This document shows, piece after piece, positions 36,627 through 46,273 of a stretch of 64,000 bases of DNA. Origin of the DNA: Pomacea canaliculata (taxonomy: Eukaryota; Mollusca; Gastropoda; Architaenioglossa; Ampullariidae); assembly GCF_003073045.1 (NCBI RefSeq), contig NC_037593.1:7679525-7743524 (forward strand), read 5' to 3'. A model generated the notes under the pieces. The model saw only the letters and a list, made by a program, of their open reading frames with translations, was not told the origin of the DNA and searched no databases. Positions within the stretch are counted from its first letter, which is position 1, and every line of letters starts with the position of its first letter. The translations under genes were made by a program, and so were the position numbers.

Positions 36627-38361
36627 CTTCTGTTATTAAATCCGAGATCTGTATATCTCTAAAGATATCGCGTATTAGCCAAAAATATAATACAAATGAG
36701 AATCAAACCATCTGAGTATATGGAATTATATCCTGACACCAGGGACGTATATAGGTTCATGCTGATACCGTTCGACGCAAATAAACTTTGTAAAGTGAAA
36801 GTAGTAAATTGTTCCTGAGAGTAAGTAGCAAGTTAAACATCGCTCCTGGTCCAGAATAGATCAAATGAGTATTTTTATATGCTTTATTATAATTAGCCTG
36901 CCATCTCATAAATTTAGTAGCGAGCTGCTTCCATGTACTAACACTACTGAAATCTAGAGTGTTTCCCCTTTTACACTTTACGCTATCTAAAGTCAAAATA
37001 TATTGCAAAAGTAATTCTTACATTAGGGTATAAAGAATAATGTTAATAAAACTACGGAAGAAATAAAAAAAATAATAACTCCCGCAGTTAGGAAATAAAT
37101 TGCTTTACATTTATGCAAAACTTTTAAAGTAAAGGTTATTTAAATAGTATTTTGTGTTACCAAACCTGAATATTACGTAAAGCTAAATGCAACTCTTTCC
37201 GTGTTTCATTGTAGGTCGGTCATCGTTCGTCCAATGGGTATTTGGTTCTTTTAAACTGATCTTAGGTGCGCGATCTACGTAAGTGTCAAAACGATGAAGC
37301 ACAAAACACTGTTCTTATCAGCTTGATATCTGATACGCCCCCTACACATGGGGACTTCGATATTACACTGATTTAGAGAACAAGACAGAGGGTTAGGGAC
37401 TTGCGCCACCTCTGCCAAGGGTCGGCCTGGTGATGTACCTCCAGGATTTCTTTACTCTCCTCTAGGGGAGAAAAACAAATCAATGTCAGCTTTGAGAGTT
37501 ACGGTATTATTTCTGATTACCTCAACACATTCATTTCTAGTCAATAGACGTCACCCAATCGAAAGCATTTAATTAGAGGTTGAAGTTGGCGACCTGACAT
37601 CCTCCAACTGATTCTGTCGACTTTGCTTTAAATTAAGCAGCAATAAAACACAGGTGAGGGCATTATTGGGAGTGCACATCAATAGTGGCCACAGTTTGGT
37701 TATATCGGTTGACTTGGCATCCCACCAGAGTCCTGGGGTATGTGGAGGGAGGGCGTCCGCTGGTAAGTAAAAGATATGGCGTGATAACATTAAAGAGGGG
37801 ACAGGCTGTCAGAAGGGAGGATTTCCTCAGAGGTGCTCAAGATCGGCCCCGATGGCGAGCTTTCACTGCTAATACGTCTCATCATTAACGTGTATGCAAG
37901 TTCGTGGTCTCATTGCTTTCTCTCTCCCCCTCTCCGACGACTGGAGCCTTAAGAGTCGACCGGTACTAAGTAAGTGACGATGATGACAGCAAGTGACAAA
38001 TGATTCGGAAACGTCAGTAAAATTATTTTTCCGTTACATGTAATTTAATCTTAATTATTGCTTGTTTCATCTGCAGCTGTTTATCAAATGTGTTTTTTGC
38101 GTACTAGTCCAGTAATGTAAGGTAGTGGTATAGGGTAAGCGCACACTTTTTTTTCTGGCTTCGATGCCTAAGTATGAAAACCTAACACAGGTGATTATTA
38201 TGATTGTGGAGGTAGCAACGAAGTGTTCTTTTGGAAACGATGACCGTTACCTCTCGGCACGTTCTGATGACATCACAGAACAGCTCTTGTCTTGTAGAGT
38301 GGTTTCCCTTGGTGCGACTGGCGTACACAAGTTACAAATTATTTTGGAATCAAATTTCTTC

Positions 38362-38623
38362 ATGCCAGAAGTGAGTTAATCATTATTACAATCAGTTCCG
38401 CTACCTGATTTCTTTTAAAGACATTAATAAAGCTTACAGTAAATGGAAATCAGTTTACTTTGTAAAAATTTTAGTTTTTAAATCCAGGGATATTTTGAAC
38501 CTGACTACAGTTAGTAAACTGAGCTGATTATTCTTAATGAGCACTGTTTGGTCTCATGTAACAGAATAAAGGGAAAACAGGTCGACAGTTCCCATACACA
38601 ATAGTGTACGATCAGTGTTTCTC
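38362..38623 (+). pseudogene. THOC6: Truncated THOC6 head in U1
   Basis: Copy of THOC6 coding exon 1 (ATG CCA GAA, 38362-38370) with its GTGAGT donor, a 194-bp intron and the first 59 bp of exon 2 (38565-38623). After FPYTIVYDQCFS the sequence leaves THOC6 homology and stops within two codons (24 codons in all). The matching TGACGTCA of the promoter reads TGACATCA here (about 38267-38274). Promoter, donor and acceptor are kept, so transcripts starting here could be short decoys or could splice onward to the real exon 2 at 46477. Confidence 0.8.
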
Positions 38624-38729
38624 TGGCTGAGAAATAGGGCCGTTAAGGGAAGTTACACTCCCAGCCCGGCGTGTTTGGGAAGCGTAAAGTGCATCGCCCC
38701 CTTTCGGGTTTTGGGAGAACTCACTCCCT

Positions 38730-38845
38730 CAGCCCTCCAAAGCCCCACCTTAAAAACACCTCGCAGCCCTTCATAGTCCCTCAGCCCTTCAAAGCCCCAC
38801 CCTAAAAACACTTCTCAGCCCTTCAAAGCCCCTCTCAGCCCTTGG
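38730..38845. repeat. Short C-rich tandem repeat (U1)
   Basis: Repeated CCTCAGCCCTTCAAAGCCCC / ACCCTAAAAACACCTC motifs, about 38-60 bp per unit. Duplicated at 42310-42428 in U2. No function was recognised. Confidence 0.7.
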
Positions 38846-38904
38846 TAAATACCACCAGACAAAAAAATAGACATGATTCATCAATTTATTATATACAAGC
38901 AGAT

Positions 38905-39413
38905 ATACATGGTTTTAATATTTATTTACAACAAAGAATTTGTCACAAAGGCAGACCAAAAATATACATTGCAATTTATCATATTCACATACAAGCAAAT
39001 AAAAGGGTTTTAATATTTATTTACAACAAAGAATTTGAGTCTTCAAAGACTTCAGGCTAGTTGTTGCGAATACCTGACCCCCCAAAAAAAGAAAAGAAAA
39101 AAGATCACTACAATCTTCAAAACAATTTATGAGTTAAAAGCAAAAAATAAATATGGATATAATATTTATATACAACAAAGAATTTGTTGCGAATGCCTGA
39201 TCCCGCCCCCCCCCCCAAAAAAAAATGAAAAAAATCATTACAATCTTCAAAACAACTTATCATATGCATATACAAATACAAGGCAAAAAAAAAGGGGGGG
39301 GGGAATATTTATTTAAAACAAAGAATTTGAGTCTTTAAAGTCTTTAAGCTAGTTGTCGCGAATACCTGATCAAAAAAAAAAAAAAAAGTCTTTACAATCT
39401 TCAAAACAAGCTC
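38905..39413. repeat. Minisatellite-like array, about 130-bp unit, about 4 copies (U1)
   Basis: Each unit carries ATTTATTTACAACAAAGAATTTG, GCGAATACCTGA, an A- or C-rich tract and TACAATCTTCAAAACAA. Repeated in U2 at 42500-43001. The homopolymers vary most between units and copies. Confidence 0.7.
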
Positions 39414-39615
39414 GAGCTTGTATAGACACCGCTGTTAGTTTGGCTCTGGTGTGGTTTGTTGAATTTTGGACAACCCAACAAAAGCGAGTAAGAGAGGGAA
39501 AAAGAGCAACAAAAATAACAACAAAGTATAGTTTGTAACTGAAATTCATAAATTTATTTGCACAGTTTCAAACACTTTACAGATAATATATGTCCGCTAG
39601 GACAACCAAAGATGA

Positions 39616-39722
39616 TCAGTACATGTCCACCCATTTTTTGACATCTTCACTTGGAGTGAAATCGAGGTGCACGAGACTGAATGTGTATGAACGTGATCTA
39701 CAATGTCCATCACCTTGTCGTA
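39616..39722 (-). repeat. Exon-like segment Z, copy in U2
   Basis: Same 107 bp as 43210-43316 with one amino-acid-level change (SEDVKKWVDMY). See that entry. Confidence 0.35.
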
Positions 39723-41850
39723 CTCACCTACAGACAAGTTTTTAAAATTATGTTGGACATACTTGTGAACCATTCCTGTATGTACTCTTTTGTTATTACA
39801 TTCTTTATTTCATACTGAGTGATTGCGTTGTGATGAGGTGTGGGCGAATGTATATATATATATGAATAATGTATGTGTATTCAGAAAGTATATCCATTGC
39901 TCGACTGAGCCCACAAAATAGTAAAGACTTCTATGTATTTATAGTCCATCAACTGTGCATTATTTCGATTATTTTTTTATTATAAACTCTTAAAGTTTTC
40001 TAGATGCAACAGAAATCATGCAGGTGTATATATATTAGTGCAGTGACTTGCTGTAACAATACATTCTATGCATGTAGGTAAGAAATGAAGTCTACTTTTA
40101 TTTCTACTGTCTAAAGAATTTAGAGCGTTTTGTGGCGTGTGTGTGTGTAAGACCAAGTACACAGGGACTCAAAATCAGATAAGTTGACTTCCTTCTGTTA
40201 TTAAATCAGAGATCTGTGTATCTCTAAAGATATCGCGTATTAGCCAAAAATATAATACAAATGAGAATCAAACCATCTGAGCATATGGAATTATATCCTG
40301 ACACCAGGGACGTATATAGGTTCATGCTGATACCGTTCTAAGCAACTAAAACTTTGTAAAGTGAAAGTAGTAAATGTATCCTGAGAGTAAGTAGCAAAGT
40401 AAAACATCGCTCCTGGTCCAGAATAAGATCAAATGAGTATTTTTATATGCTTTTATTATAATTAGCCTGCCATTTCATAAATTTAGTAGCGAGCTGCTTC
40501 CCATGTACTAACACTACTGAAAATCTAAAGTTGTTTCCCTTTTACACTTTACTCTGTGTAAAGTCAAAATATCATTGCAAAAAGTAATTCTTACATTAGG
40601 GTATAAAGAATAATGTAAATAAAACTACGGAAAAATAAAAATATAACAGCTGCAGTTAGGAAATAAATTGCTTTTACAGATATGCAGGAATTTAAAGTAA
40701 AAATGATTTAAATAGTATGTTGTGTTACCAAACCTGAATATTACTTAAAGCTAAATGCTACTGTTTCCGTGTTTCAGAAATAGTTGGCTATAGCATGACT
40801 AGTTCTTTAGAATAAAAATAGTTAAAATTGGCAAAGAGAAGCCCTGGTACTTCTTTCCTTGCTTGTTCTTATCAGTGGAATATTTCGTACGTCCCCCGCC
40901 CCATCTGGGGATGTATATATTTCTCTGATTTAGAGAATAAGATGGAGGGTTTTAGGGACTTGCTCCTTCTCTGCCAAGGGTCGGCCTGGTGATGTCATAA
41001 CTTCAGGATTGGCCCCCTCCCCTCCAGGGGAGAAATACAAATGAATGTTAGATTTAAAAGTTAGTTACGGAATTATTTCTGATGACCTCAACACATTCAT
41101 TCCTAGTCAATAGACGTCACCGAATCGAAAGCATTTAATTAGAGGTTGAAGTTGGCGACCTGACATCCTCCAACTGATTCGATCGACTTTGCTTTAAATT
41201 AAGCAGCAATAAAACACAGGTGAGGGCATGTTTGGGCGTGCACATCAATAGTGGCCACAGTTTGGTTATATCGGTTGACTTGGCATCCCACCAAAGAGTC
41301 CTGGGGTATGTGGAGGGAGGGCGTCAGCTGGGTAAGTAAAAGATATAGCATGATAACATTAAAGAGGGGACAGGCTGTCAGAAGGGAGGATTTCCTCAGA
41401 GGTGCTCAAGATCGGCCCCGATGGCGAGCTTTCACTGCTAATACGTCTCATCATTAACGTGTATGCAAGTTCGTGGTCTCATTGCTTCTCTCTCTCCTCC
41501 CCCTCTCCCGACGACTGGAGCCTTAAGAGTCCGATCGGTACTAAAGTAAGTGACGATGATGACAGCAAGTGACAATGATTTCGGAAGCGTCAGTAAAATT
41601 TTTTTTCCGTTATGCATGTAATTTAATCTTAATTATTGCTTGTTTCATCTGCAGCTGTTTAATCAAATGTGTTTTTGCGTACTAGTCCAGGAAATGTAAG
41701 GTAGTGGTAGTAGGGTAAGCGCACACTTTTTTTCTGGCTTCGATACCTAAGTATGAAAACCTAACACAGGTGATTATTATTATTGTGGAGGTATCAACGA
41801 AGTGTTCTTTCTGAAACCATGACCGGCGGTTACCTCTCGGCATGTTCTGA

Positions 41851-41858
41851 TGACGTCA
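41851..41858. promoter_or_regulatory. CRE palindrome in U2 THOC6 promoter copy
   Basis: TGACGTCA, at the same position relative to exon 1 as 46180-46187. Binding by CREB/ATF proteins is known for this motif; activity here is inference. Confidence 0.5.
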
Positions 41859-41944
41859 CAGAACAGCTCTTGTCTGGTAGAGTGCTTTCCCTTGGTGCGA
41901 CTGGCGTACACAAGTTACAAATTATTTTGGAATCAAATTTCAGC

Positions 41945-42207
41945 ATGCAAGAAGTGAGTTAATCATTGTTACAATCAGTTCCGCTACCTGATTTCTTTTA
42001 AGACATTAATAAAGCTTACAGTAAATGGAAATCAATTTATTTGTAAAAATTTTAGTTTTTAAATACAGGGATATTTTGTTGAACCTGACTTCAGTTAGTA
42101 AACTGAGCTGATTATTCTTAATGAGCACTGTTTGGTCTCATGTAACAGAATAAAGGGAAAACAGGTCGACAGTTCCCATACACAATAGTGTACGATCAGT
42201 GTTTCTC
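41945..42207 (+). pseudogene. THOC6: Truncated THOC6 head in U2
   Basis: Exon 1 copy (ATG CAA GAA, 41945-41953) with donor GTGAGT, and the first 59 bp of exon 2 (42149-42207). It then switches to the same foreign sequence as U1, giving a stop shortly after CFSG. Nearly identical to U1, so the truncation happened once and was duplicated. Confidence 0.8.
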
Positions 42208-42499
42208 TGGCTGAGAAATGGGGCCGTTAAGGGAAGTTACACTCCCAGCCCGGCGTGTTTGGGAAGCGTAAAGTGCATCGCCCCCTTGCGGGTTTTGGGA
42301 GAACTCACTCCCTCAGCCCTCCAAAGCCCCACCCTAAAAACACCTCGCAGCCCTTCATTGTTCCTCACCCTTCAAAGCCCCACCCTAAAAACACCTCTCA
42401 GCCCTTCAAAGCCCCTCTCAGCCCTTGGTAAATACCACCAGACAAAAAAATAGACATGATTCATCAATTTATTATATACAAGCAGATATACATGGTTTT

Positions 42500-43001
42500 A
42501 ATATTTATTTACAACAAAGAATTTGTCACAAAGGCCTGACCAAAAAATATACATTGCAATTTATCATATTCACATACAAGCAAAATAAAAGGGTTTTAAT
42601 ATTTATTTACAACAAAGAATTTGAGTCTTCAAAGACTTCAGGCTAGTTGTTGCGAATACCTGACCCCCCAAAAAAAGAAAAGAAAAAAGATCATTACAAT
42701 CTTCAAAACAATTTATCAGTTAAAAGCAAAAAATAAATATGGATATAATATTTATATACAACAAAGAATTTGTTGCGAATGCCTGATCCCGCCCCCCAAA
42801 AAATGAAAAAAATCATTACAATCTTCAAAACAACTTATCATATACATATACAAATACAAGCCAAAAAAAAGGGGGGGGGGTAATATTTATTTAAAACAAA
42901 GAATTTGAGTCTTTAAAGTCTTTAAGCTACTTGTCGCGAATACCTGATCAAAGAAAAAAAAAAAAAAAAAAAAAAGTCTTTACAATCTTCAAAACAAGCT
43001 C
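42500..43001. repeat. Minisatellite-like array (U2)
   Basis: Counterpart of 38905-39413, with differing homopolymer lengths (e.g. A-run at about 42955-42975). Confidence 0.7.
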
Positions 43002-43209
43002 GAGCTTGTATAGACACCGCTGTTAGTTTGGCTCTGGTGTGGTTTGTTGAATTTTGGACAACCCAACAAAAGCGAGTAAGAGAGGGAAAAAGAGCAACAA
43101 AAAAAAAAAAAACAACAAAGTATAGTTTGCAACGGAAATTCATAAATTTATTTGCACAGTTTCAAACACTTTACAGATAATATATGTCCGCTAGGACAAC
43201 CAAAGATGA

Positions 43210-43316
43210 TCAGTACATGTCCACCCATTTTTTGAAATCTTCACTTGGAGTGAAATCGAGGTGCACGAGACTGAATGTGTATGAACGTGATCTACAATGT
43301 CCATCACCTTGTCGTA
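43210..43316 (-). CDS. Exon-like segment Z, possible 3'-terminal exon
   Basis: On the reverse strand, after an AG at 43317-43318, the frame reads RQGDGHCRSRSYTFSLVHLD, then FTPSEDFKKWVDMY and TGA at 43210-43212. An upstream in-frame TGA lies immediately before the acceptor, consistent with an exon border. AATAAA follows about 60 bp downstream (reverse of 43145-43150). Good stop and poly(A) spacing suggests a true C-terminus, but the acceptor has a weak pyrimidine tract and the family is not recognised. Also in U2 (39616-39722) and degraded in U1 and near 28840-28970. Confidence 0.38.
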
Positions 43317-45238
43317 CTCACCAACAGACAAACATATGGCGCTATTGTAGTTGGTGAATAGGCTTTGTGTTACAGGTGTGAATTGTTGGCCATTTGTTAA
43401 GGTACGAACCTATTGCACCCAAACACAGATGTACTATTTGTCAGTCACCAGAGGAATAAACTGAAAATATTGAAAATCATCATCCCTTATGAGTCAAGAA
43501 AGATATAGCGAGATAAAGACAGATAGACGAAAGCAATAAAAATAAAGTTTTAAAATTCAGTTGTCTTTGTGTTTGTGGCATTTCCATAGTTCATCTTTTT
43601 CTCCCTTTTTTTTTTTCTCTATTTTATGGAGCATGCATTCAATTGTCGGTCCTAACCCTGACAGCATGTTCAGTTGCAAACCGTTTCACTTTATCTTTCT
43701 AAACGCCAACACCAAGTACTCGGTTGAGAAAGACGTTTTATTGCTCGGTTTATTGCCTGTGATCTCGGGACCAGGGTAGCAATTAGTGAAAACTGACCGC
43801 TGGTAAAAGTTAGCACTGTGTACTCATTCCTTCCCTGGCACAGGCGAAACCATTTTAAAACACGCTCACAAGAACATCGGAAAGACAGCGAGAGAGAGAG
43901 AACTAAGTTTTTAAGATTATGTTGGACATACATGTGAACCATTCCTGTATGTACTCTTTTGTTATTACATTCTTTATTTCATACTGAGTGATTGTGTTGT
44001 AATGAGGTGTGGGCAAATGTGAATGTATGTGTATTCAGAAAGTATCCATTGCGCGACTGAGCCCACAAACGAAACCTTTACAGCGGTCAGCGGCCTCTAA
44101 TGCACACACAATCTTCAATCACATCATTGCCACCAATGAAGTATTATTATGTAGACATAAATAACCATAATAAAACATTAATTTATTTTGAATATTTCCA
44201 ATTATAGATTTTCATAAAGAGCAGCGTCATGCACCATATATGTCTATCCTTTTATTAGAAAATAGTAAAGACTTCTATGTATTTATAGTCCATCAACTGT
44301 GCATTATTTCGATTATTTTTTTATTATAAACTCTTAAAGTTTTCTAGTTGCAACAGAAATCATGCAGGTGTATATATATTAGTGCAGTGACTTGCTGTAA
44401 CAATACATTCTATGCATGTAGGTAAGAAATGAAGTCTATTTTATTTTCTACTGTCTAAAGAATTTAGAGCGTTTTGTGGCGTGTGTGTGTGAGACCAAGT
44501 ACACAGGGACTCAAAATCACATAAGTTGACTTCCTTCTGTTATTAAATCAGAGATCTGTGTATCGCTAAAGATATCGCGTATTAGCCAAAAATATAATAC
44601 AAATGAGAATCAAACCATCTGAGCATATGGAATTATATCCTGACAGCAGGGACGTATATAGGTTCATGCTGATACCGTTCTACGCAAATAAAACTTTGTA
44701 CAGTGATAGCAGTAAATGTATCCTGAGAGTAAGTAGCAAAGTAAAACATCGCTCCTGGTCCAGAATAAGATCAAATGAGTATTTTTATATGCTTTTATTA
44801 TAATTAGCCTGCCATCTCATAAATGTAGTAGCGAGCTGCTTCCCATGTACTAACACTACTGAAAATCTAGAGTTGTTTCCCTTTTACACTTTACGCTATC
44901 TAAAGTCAAAATATCATTGCAAAAGTAATTCTTACATTAGGATATAAAAAGAATAATGTAAATAAAACTACGGAAGAAATAAAAAAAATAATAACAACCG
45001 CAGTTAGGAAATAAATTGCTTTAGATTTATGCAAAAACTTTAAAGTGAAAAATATTTAAATAGTATGTTGTGTTACCAAACCTGAATATTACGTAAAGCT
45101 AAATGCAACTGTCTCCGTGTTTCATTACAAGTCGGTCATCTCTCTTCCTTGCGGCATTTTCTGATATCCTTGAAAATGTGAAGGTCGCGATCTACGTCAG
45201 TTTCGAAACGATGAAGCACTGTCCAAACAATGTTCTTA

Positions 45239-45384
45239 TCAGCGTAATATCTGATACGTCCCCCATATGTGGACTTCGATATTGCACTGATTTAGAGAAC
45301 ATGATGGAGGGTTAGGGACTTGCTCCACCTCTGCCAAGGGTCGGCCTGGTGATGTAGTATCTCCAGGGTTGGCCCACTCTCCTC
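45239..45384 (-). CDS. Exon-like segment Y, open copy in U3
   Basis: Reverse strand: acceptor CTCCCCAG, then GEWANPGDTTSPGRPLAEVE, QVPNPPSCSLNQCN and WGTYQILR, ending TGA at 45239-45241. Same 146-bp length and phase as 13035-13180. It lies upstream of, and divergent from, THOC6. Probably the last coding exon of an unidentified gene whose other exons are not visible here. Confidence 0.42.
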
Positions 45385-46089
45385 CTGGGGAGAAAAACAA
45401 ATGAATGTCAGATTTCCTCAGAAACACATTCATTCCTAGTCAATAGACGTCACCCAATCGAAAGCATTTAATTAGAGGTTGAAGTTGGCGACCTGACATC
45501 CTCCAACTGATTCGATCGACTTTGCTTTAAATTAAACGCTAATAAAACACAGGAGAGGGCATGTTTGGGCGTGCACATCAATAGTGACCACAGTTTGGTT
45601 ATATCGGTTGACTTAATTGGCATCCCACCAGAGTCCTGGGGTATGTGGAGGGAGGGCGTCAGATGGGTAAGTAAAAGATTTTGCGTGATAACATTAAAGA
45701 GGGGTCGTGCTGTCAGAAGGGAGGATTTCCTCAGAGGTGCTCAAGATCGGCCCCGATGGCGAGCTTTCACTGCTAATACGTCTCATCATTAACGTGTATG
45801 CAAGTTCGTGGTCTCATTGCTTCTCTCTCTCCCCCTCTCCCGACGACTGGAGCCTTAAGAGTCCGACCGGTACTAAAGTAAGTGACGATGATGACAGCAA
45901 GTGACAATGATTTCGGAAACGTCAGTAAAATTATTTTTCCGTTATACATGTAATTTAATCTTAATTATTGCTTGTTTCATCTGCAGCTGTTTAATCAAAT
46001 GTGTTTTTGCGTACTAGTCCAGGAAATGTAAGGTAGTGGTAGTAGGGTAAGCGCACACTTTTTTTTCTGGCTTCGATGCCTAAGTATGA

Positions 46090-46273
46090 AAACCTAACAC
46101 AGGTGATTATTATGATTGTGGAGGTAGCAACGAAGTGTTCTTTTTGAAACGATGACCGTTACCTCTCGGCACGTTCTGATGACGTCACAGAACAGCTCTT
46201 GTCTGGTAGAGTGGTTTCCCTTGGTGCGACTGGCGTACACAAGTTACAAATTATTTTGGAATCAAATTTCAGC
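46090..46273 (+). promoter_or_regulatory. THOC6: THOC6 proximal promoter / 5' UTR
   Basis: Immediately upstream of the THOC6 start. It contains TGACGTCA (46180-46187), a CRE-type palindrome, in less AT-rich DNA than its surroundings. The whole block is conserved in U1 and U2. The exact start of transcription is not visible. Confidence 0.5.

Larger units (their letters stand above)
30491..39413 (+). repeat. Tandem unit U1, interrupted by gypsy copy 2
   Basis: Starts at GAGCTTGTATAG and ends just before the same sequence at 39414. Without the LTR element and one target duplication it is about 4.37 kb. It contains a degraded segment Z (about 30715-30817), a degraded segment Y (about 37340-37480), a copy of the THOC6 5' flank with exon 1 (38362-38370) and half of exon 2 (38565-38623), and a tail of minisatellite-like repeats. 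Confidence 0.85.
39414..43001 (+). repeat. Tandem unit U2
   Basis: About 3.59 kb. Relative to U3 it lacks about 575 bp (43330-43905 equivalent, at about 39738) and about 195 bp (44066-44260 equivalent, at about 39910). It carries segment Z, the empty site of gypsy copy 2 (40192-40196), a degraded segment Y and a truncated THOC6 head. Confidence 0.87.

Noticed and set aside
37685-37888. Forward open frame of about 67 codons repeated in U1-U3 (also 41251-41457 and 45565-45792)
   Set aside because: Frame and length vary between copies, it lacks splice logic and it overlaps the duplicated non-coding flank; probably chance.
38905-39413. CRISPR-like regularly spaced repeats
   Set aside because: Repeats are adjacent 130-bp degenerate units with homopolymers in an animal genome, with no unique spacers of constant length.
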